From Candidatus Methanomethylophilaceae archaeon (GTDB lineage: Archaea; Thermoplasmatota; Thermoplasmata; Methanomassiliicoccales; Methanomethylophilaceae): a DNA stretch of 11,403 bases. A program made the position numbers and the translations under genes. The stretch lies in NCBI GenBank assembly GCA_017395275.1, contig JAFPVN010000036.1:1-11403 (forward strand), written 5' to 3'. Each line of letters begins with the position of its first letter. Position 1 is the first letter of the stretch. Positions 8,341 to 11,403 of the stretch are shown here, piece after piece. The notes beneath the pieces are model-generated. The model was not told the origin of the DNA and ran no database searches. It saw only the letters and a list, made by a program, of their open reading frames with translations.

Positions 8341-8871
8341 TCAGATGTAGCTGGCAACTATCAACATCTCGTAGATGAACCCTGCACCCAACACGATGGC
8401 CGCAAGCCCTATAGCCAGCGCAGCCATCTTGATGTGCTGCTTGGACGAGGTCAGGAGGGTACTGATCACCCTGACCGCCTGGGCCTGTTCGTATGCCCTC
8501 TCGTCGTTAGCGGTCTCCCTCACGTTCCTCCAGAGGACGGACGAGATGGAGGATGCGTCGGACATGCTCATCATCACCTTGCACCCGAGGATCGCAGATA
8601 TGCACAGAAGTGCCACAGCGGTTATCCTGGTGAGGAAGACGATGGATTTCTCCGTTCCGACCAGCGTCGTGCTCATCCCGGAGATGAGCGAAATCATGAG
8701 TATCAGGGACACGATCGACGTGGCCAGAATGGCGACGGCGCCGTTGTGGACGGTCTTCACCTCGGCCGACATCCCGTTCATCAGTTCCTTCGATACCGAT
8801 ACGATCTCCTCGTTCGAGGCGTCGGACAGGAAGAGCCCGTATTTCTTAACGAACTTGCCCAATTTCACCAT
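8341..8871 (-). CDS. Small three-TM membrane protein, first gene of the McrBC operon
   Basis: 176 residues. The layout is an N-terminal amphipathic part (1-42), TM1 (about 43-64), TM2 (about 77-98), a helical cytoplasmic linker with WRNVRETANDERAYEQAQAV (114-133), a Lys just before the last helix (SSKQHIK), and TM3 (about 147-170). I do not recognise the family. The layout of two TMs, a helical linker and a further TM is loosely like small membrane effectors of nucleotide-signalling defence systems (Pycsar PycTM-like, SLATT-like), but no sequence motif proves this. ATG 8871 is the only in-frame ATG/GTG/TTG after the preceding in-frame stop. Its Shine-Dalgarno is weak (GGA only), unlike the other genes here. 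It sits 9 bases before the 973-residue surface-protein gene. Confidence 0.85.
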   Translation of the reverse strand: MVKLGKFVKKYGLFLSDASNEEIVSVSKELMNGMSAEVKTVHNGAVAILATSIVSLILMISLISGMSTTLVGTEKSIVFLTRITAVALLCISAILGCKVMMSMSDASSISSVLWRNVRETANDERAYEQAQAVRVISTLLTSSKQHIKMAALAIGLAAIVLGAGFIYEMLIVASYI

Positions 8872-8900
8872 AGATGTTCGTCCAACGTAATGTATTCCAT
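8867..8900 (-). other. Possible 11-codon leader ORF overlapping the first operon gene
   Basis: On the minus strand an ATG at 8900 opens MEYITLDEHLW and stops at TGA 8867-8865, overlapping the ATG at 8871 in another frame. It is preceded at 7 bases by AAGGTGAT, a better Shine-Dalgarno than that of the main gene. With the TATA box at 8925-8930, transcription should begin near 8900-8904, so the AAGGTGAT would lie outside the mRNA and the leader ORF would be nearly leaderless. It may be a translational leader or chance. Confidence 0.25.
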
Positions 8901-8924
8901 CGTATAAATCACCTTAGGCCGGGA

Positions 8925-8938
8925 TTATATCGGTTTCG
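8925..8938 (-). promoter_or_regulatory. Candidate BRE/TATA promoter of the minus-strand operon
   Basis: Read on the minus strand, CGAAA (8938-8934) followed by CCG and ATATAA (8930-8925) fits the archaeal BRE plus TATA arrangement. Start of transcription is expected about 25 bases on, near 8900-8904, giving a leader of about 30 bases to ATG 8871. A second TATA-like TTTATA lies at 8908-8903 and would give an almost leaderless transcript. Confidence 0.5.
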
Positions 8939-8966
8939 CACATATGCCAGACGCGTAAAAGTATCG

Positions 8967-8992
8967 AAAAAGCCGTTATTTCGGCAGTTTTT
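8967..8992. terminator. Short hairpin with T-runs on both strands
   Basis: GCCG (8972-8975), loop TTATTT, CGGC (8982-8985), with AAAAA before and, two bases later, TTTTT after. On either strand the hairpin is followed by five T. A terminator is not expected between divergent promoters, so it may end an unannotated small RNA or be chance. The 4-bp stem is weak. Confidence 0.25.
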
Positions 8993-9130
8993 CCCCTTCG
9001 GGCTCCGGAACTGACCGGAACAAGGGAATGATGGATGATTGGTCAACATATCCAGCTTATCAAAACGATGCAGACCCCCCCCCATTTTACGGTGATTTTT
9101 CACTCACTTTTCGAAAAAATAAACCAAATT

Positions 9131-9158
9131 GAATATTCAGCCGAGAATATTCTGCCGA
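9131..9158 (+). promoter_or_regulatory. Tandem 14-base repeat, candidate operator
   Basis: GAATATTCAGCCGA (9131-9144) is followed at once by GAATATTCTGCCGA (9145-9158): 13 of 14 bases identical. Each copy begins with the palindrome GAATATTC, so two dyads lie 14 bases apart. The second copy runs into the BRE, and the TATA box starts 3 bases later. This is where an archaeal repressor would block TBP/TFB, or an activator would help them. The protein that binds is unknown. Confidence 0.5.
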
Positions 9159-9170
9159 ATCTTTAAATAT
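9155..9170 (+). promoter_or_regulatory. BRE/TATA promoter of the signal-peptidase operon
   Basis: CCGAATC followed by TTTAAATAT (9162-9170) matches an archaeal BRE plus TATA box. The predicted start is near 9190, leaving a short leader that carries the Shine-Dalgarno AGGAG (9194-9198) before ATG 9207. Confidence 0.65.
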
Positions 9171-9206
9171 CCCTATTTAGTAGTCAAATTCGCAGGAGCG
9201 TGACTC

Positions 9207-9764
9207 ATGCACACACAAGACACCGACAAGAGGCACTTCGGCCGCAAGACCGTCGTCATCGTAGCGGTAGCCTTGGTGTTAGCAGTGCTCTCTGTGTCCG
9301 CATTCTACAATGCGAACGGACATTCCCTCGACCTCAGGGACAGGGAGGTCCGTCTGATCGTGACCGATTCGATGGACGGTGAGAGGATGCCCTACAGTGT
9401 CCCGACCATACCGAAGGACAGTCTCGTCGTGGTGAAGCTCATCTCCGATGAGGAGAAGAAGGATCTGCAGACAGGGGACGTCATACAATTCAGGTACGGC
9501 TCCGTCCTCAACCATCACCGCGTGGTCACCAACAACGTCGAGGAAGGCTATGTCATCACTCACGGCGACAACACCGACTCCGACGAGAAGGTATACTACT
9601 CGGCGATCCGCGGAGAGGTCATGGGTGCGAACCATGCAGCCGGCGAGGTGGTGACCTTCGTGAAGACATACGCCTTCGTGATAATCGCCCTTATCGCGGT
9701 GTTGTTCATAGGGAGTCTGCTGGTGGATGAGATCCGCCGGGAAAAACAAAAGGAGGAAAACTAA
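9207..9764 (+). CDS. Archaeal/ER-type signal peptidase I (S26B), SipW-like
   Basis: 185 residues. It removes signal peptides from exported proteins at the outer face of the membrane. Topology: TM1 at about 14-33, a catalytic domain outside, and TM2 at about 154-173 with a charged cytoplasmic tail (DEIRREKQKEEN). Catalytic marks: Ser55 in VTDSMDG (box B); the SVPTIPKDSLVVVK strand; LNHHRVV with His103/104 next to Arg105 in place of the bacterial Lys; and THGDNTDSDE (118-127) carrying the acidic residues of the S26B site. The Ser box is DSMDGERMPYSVPTIP rather than the common SGSMxP, with several extra residues before the Pro. The ATG has AGGAG at 8 bases. Its stop overlaps by one base the ATG of the next gene, a likely dedicated substrate, as in sipW-tasA arrangements of Bacillus. 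Confidence 0.92.
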   Translation: MHTQDTDKRHFGRKTVVIVAVALVLAVLSVSAFYNANGHSLDLRDREVRLIVTDSMDGERMPYSVPTIPKDSLVVVKLISDEEKKDLQTGDVIQFRYGSVLNHHRVVTNNVEEGYVITHGDNTDSDEKVYYSAIRGEVMGANHAAGEVVTFVKTYAFVIIALIAVLFIGSLLVDEIRREKQKEEN

Positions 9765-10420
9765 TGAAATCCAAGAAAGTAACGATGCTCGTTGCGGCAT
9801 TGGCTGTCGCTGTTGTGGCACTGGCCGGAATCGGTTACGCTACTGTAGCATATACCGCAACCACAACCAATGGCAATAACACGATCGATGTGACATATGT
9901 CCAGTTGAGCCAGGACGGGGACGCTAAATATGCGAAGGTCTCCTTCATTGGAAAGGAGTATTTCAACACCGTTTCTGCATGGACTGGAGATTACAACACA
10001 GGATCTGAGCAGATAACATACACTGTGACCGGGGAGACTCCGGCAGTATCGCCTGCTACTAATGTTTCCGCTTACATTATATCAAAGAGCGGTGATGATG
10101 GCCTCAAGCTGAAGATTACGGATACCGACGGTGCATTATACAAGATCGATATTACTGCGAATGCAGCAATGGGCGGATCCGGCATACACTACTATTTCGG
10201 ATTGCAGAAGGGCTCTGATGCTATCATCTGGTCAGCAGATGAGGGCCAGGTTTCTGGTTCAACGACCACTTGGACAATTAATACGGTTCCCGCAGCGGAT
10301 GTCAGTGCTGGCGGTATTACATACCAGGTGATTGTTGCTGCATATGGTTCGACCACCACTCCCCCTACGGATCCTAGCGCGATTTCGTTTGAATTTGTCG
10401 CATCATCCTTGTCGGCCTAA
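9764..10420 (+). CDS. Secreted small protein with SipW/TasA-type signal segment
   Basis: 218 residues. The N-terminus (MKSKK, hydrophobic AALAVAVVALAGIGYATVAYT, then ATTTNGNNTIDV) has the shape of SipW-dependent signal segments, in which a GxGYAxxAY-like end precedes Thr/Asn-rich sequence. The rest is beta-rich, Thr/Ser/Gly/Tyr-rich and without cysteine, with no C-terminal TM or sorting motif. A secreted or fibre-forming envelope protein is likely (TasA/camelysin-like role inferred, not proven by fold). A very strong Shine-Dalgarno AGGAGG (9751-9756) lies 7 bases before the ATG, whose A is the last base of the upstream stop. This suggests coupled and probably higher expression than the peptidase. 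A hairpin follows the stop. Confidence 0.85.
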   Translation: MKSKKVTMLVAALAVAVVALAGIGYATVAYTATTTNGNNTIDVTYVQLSQDGDAKYAKVSFIGKEYFNTVSAWTGDYNTGSEQITYTVTGETPAVSPATNVSAYIISKSGDDGLKLKITDTDGALYKIDITANAAMGGSGIHYYFGLQKGSDAIIWSADEGQVSGSTTTWTINTVPAADVSAGGITYQVIVAAYGSTTTPPTDPSAISFEFVASSLSA

Positions 10421-10433
10421 ACTGATTAAAAAA

Positions 10434-10451
10434 TGCCTGCTTCGGCAGGCA
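10434..10451 (+). terminator. UUCG-capped hairpin between the secreted-protein gene and the next gene
   Basis: TGCCTGC, loop TTCG, GCAGGCA: a perfect 7-bp stem with the extra-stable UUCG tetraloop, 14 bases after the stop codon. It is preceded by A6 and followed by ACTTTTCATTAT, a weak U-tract. It may act as a partial terminator, processing site or 3' stabiliser that lowers expression of the downstream gene relative to the secreted protein. No new promoter is obvious between it and GTG 10479. Confidence 0.6.
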
Positions 10452-10466
10452 ACTTTTCATTATATT

Positions 10467-10474
10467 GAGGGGAG
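10467..10474 (+). promoter_or_regulatory. Ribosome binding site that fixes the GTG start at 10479
   Basis: GAGGGGAG lies 4 bases before GTG 10479. A signal peptide begins exactly there. The frame is open further upstream to an ATG at 10332, but that stretch overlaps the preceding gene, crosses the hairpin and encodes unlikely sequence. GTG 10479 is therefore preferred. Confidence 0.75.
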
Positions 10475-10478
10475 AACC

Positions 10479-11399
10479 GTGCAACCAAAAACAATAGGGG
10501 CGTTAACTATTGCTTTGATAGTAACTTCTGCAGGGTTCATTTGTGTCCCCCAATTTGTAGGGCAATCGGCTGGAGCCATTCCTGCTGAGGATTCGTCAAG
10601 AAATACGGAAATATCCGAAGGTTTTACACTTAAACTTACGGACTCAGATGGTAATGATTTAAGTGATCCGTTGTTCGGGGGAAAGGTTGTCATATACTTT
10701 GATACCATCGATACTCCGAACGGGACCATATATCGTCTTAAGGCCATGCTTTCAATCAAAACCATACCCGCTAATTTATTGATATCTGCTCCGGCAGGAA
10801 CCTTTAAGATGGCTGCAAGTGCAACCGGCTTCGAATCATTCCTTGAGGAAACGGGAATGAGAATAACAGTAACAGATGGAGATAAAGACTATTCCGCAGA
10901 TTTACTGAAAGATAACAATTACTCTAGTGACTTCATGGATGGTACAATCACAGGTGCATTCGATCCCAACGTAAATTATTCCGTTTCTGTGAATCTTATG
11001 GACGGATACGAATCCGCAGTACCACCGGAAGTGGTGAATAACATTGCTCTAACATTCCAAGCTACTGTCGCCGGAGGCATCCATCAGGTGGCATTCATAT
11101 CCGAGGGCGAAACCGTCAAATCATATCTCGCATTCGACGGCGACGTCATAAGCGACCTTCCGTCCGTATCGCGCAGCGGATACTCGCTCCAGGGATGGTT
11201 CACCCCGGACGGAAGGGAGATAACCGAAGGCTACGTCATATCCCCCGACGAAGGGGACATCGTCGCCATCGCATCATGGGAGGAGAAGAGCAGCAACACC
11301 GCAATATACGTTGCCATAGGCGGCGGAAGCGGACTATTGATCGCAGCACTTCTATTACTCCTATTGCTCAAGAGGCGCAACGAAGGTGAGGCCCAATGA
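10479..11399 (+). CDS. Membrane-anchored surface protein with InlB-like repeat
   Basis: 306 residues from GTG 10479. Residues 1-33 are a signal peptide (TIGALTIALIVTSAGFIC, then QSAGA). Residues about 45-198 are a beta-rich ectodomain I do not recognise. Residues about 201-267 form an InlB-like (Listeria-Bacteroides) module with HQVAFISEGETV, SRSGYSLQGWFTPDG and IVAIASW. A single TM helix (about 274-297) and the tail KRRNEGEAQ end it, so it is an exported, membrane-held protein. Base composition changes inside the gene: sampled lines before about 11040 are 32-40% GC, while lines 11101-11220 are 55-65%, and the change falls at the domain boundary. It is third in the operon after the peptidase and the secreted protein and may anchor or cap that protein's assemblies (inference). 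Confidence 0.85.
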   Translation: MQPKTIGALTIALIVTSAGFICVPQFVGQSAGAIPAEDSSRNTEISEGFTLKLTDSDGNDLSDPLFGGKVVIYFDTIDTPNGTIYRLKAMLSIKTIPANLLISAPAGTFKMAASATGFESFLEETGMRITVTDGDKDYSADLLKDNNYSSDFMDGTITGAFDPNVNYSVSVNLMDGYESAVPPEVVNNIALTFQATVAGGIHQVAFISEGETVKSYLAFDGDVISDLPSVSRSGYSLQGWFTPDGREITEGYVISPDEGDIVAIASWEEKSSNTAIYVAIGGGSGLLIAALLLLLLLKRRNEGEAQ

Positions 11400-11403
11400 G
11401 GAC
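11396..11403 (+). CDS. Possible start of a fourth operon gene (partial)
   Basis: ATGAGGAC begins at the last codons of the preceding gene in an ATGA stop/start overlap, with GGTGAGG (11385-11391) 4 bases upstream. Only two full codons are in the window, so nothing can be said about the product. Confidence 0.35.

Larger units (their letters stand above)
8872..9206. other. Divergent intergenic region between the two operons
   Basis: 335 bases with no convincing protein gene. It holds the two outward promoters, a GCCG/CGGC hairpin flanked by A5 and T5 (8967-8992), a direct repeat of CCGGAAC near 9005-9020, a run of nine C (9075-9083), an AT-rich stretch from about 9100, and a tandem 14-base repeat next to the right-hand TATA box (9131-9158). 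Confidence 0.8.

Noticed and set aside
8909..9103. 64-codon open frame on the minus strand in the intergenic region (MKNHRKMGGG...)
   Set aside because: It runs through the C9 tract, the hairpin and the BRE/TATA of the minus operon, has no good ribosome site and no recognisable composition; most likely chance.
10332..10478. Upstream extension of the anchored protein to ATG 10332
   Set aside because: It overlaps the preceding gene in another frame, crosses the UUCG hairpin, and would bury the signal peptide behind 49 unlikely residues.
1..11403. tRNA, rRNA, transposase or insertion-sequence ends
   Set aside because: No cloverleaf, rRNA core sequence, transposase motif or paired terminal inverted repeats were seen on either strand.

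Overview
The window looks archaeal, most likely from a gut- or rumen-type methanogen related to Methanomassiliicoccales (Thermoplasmatota). That placement is inference. It rests on archaeal BRE/TATA-type promoters rather than -35/-10 boxes, strong Shine-Dalgarno sites complementary to an archaeal 16S tail, an archaeal/eukaryotic-type (S26B, Ser/His) signal peptidase, and an abundance of BspA-like leucine-rich-repeat and InlB-like surface proteins. GC content is about 50-60% in most genes (hand counts on sample lines).

Layout. Two divergent transcription units face away from a 335-base intergenic region (8872-9206). The left unit (minus strand, 8871 to beyond base 1) has six genes in order: a small 3-TM membrane protein; a 973-residue membrane-anchored surface protein; an AbrB-like domain fused to a two-TM hairpin; a McrB-like AAA+ ATPase; a McrC homologue; and a BspA-like LRR surface protein cut by the window edge. 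Gaps are 9, 39 and 11 bases, then a 4-base overlap, then 9 bases. At three junctions the TGA stop forms the start of the next gene's Shine-Dalgarno sequence. This points to one polycistronic, translationally coupled operon.

The right unit (plus strand, 9207 to beyond 11399) has an S26B signal peptidase, a small secreted protein with a SipW/TasA-type signal segment (1-base overlap), a UUCG-capped hairpin, a membrane-anchored InlB-repeat protein starting at GTG 10479, and perhaps the start of a fourth gene in an ATGA overlap.

How the parts may work together. McrB and McrC are normally the motor and nuclease of type IV, modification-dependent restriction. Here McrC keeps the family fold but appears to have lost the catalytic lysine of its PD-(D/E)xK site. 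McrB has no N-terminal specificity domain and instead carries a block of about 120 residues inside its AAA+ core. The pair sits in an operon with two membrane proteins and two large surface proteins. The most interesting reading is a repurposed or membrane-linked McrBC system, with recognition moved into the ATPase insertion and the output possibly passed to membrane partners. This is a hypothesis; a chance association of a defence pair with surface-protein genes is the main alternative. The right unit is a self-contained surface-export module with a candidate tandem operator against its TATA box.
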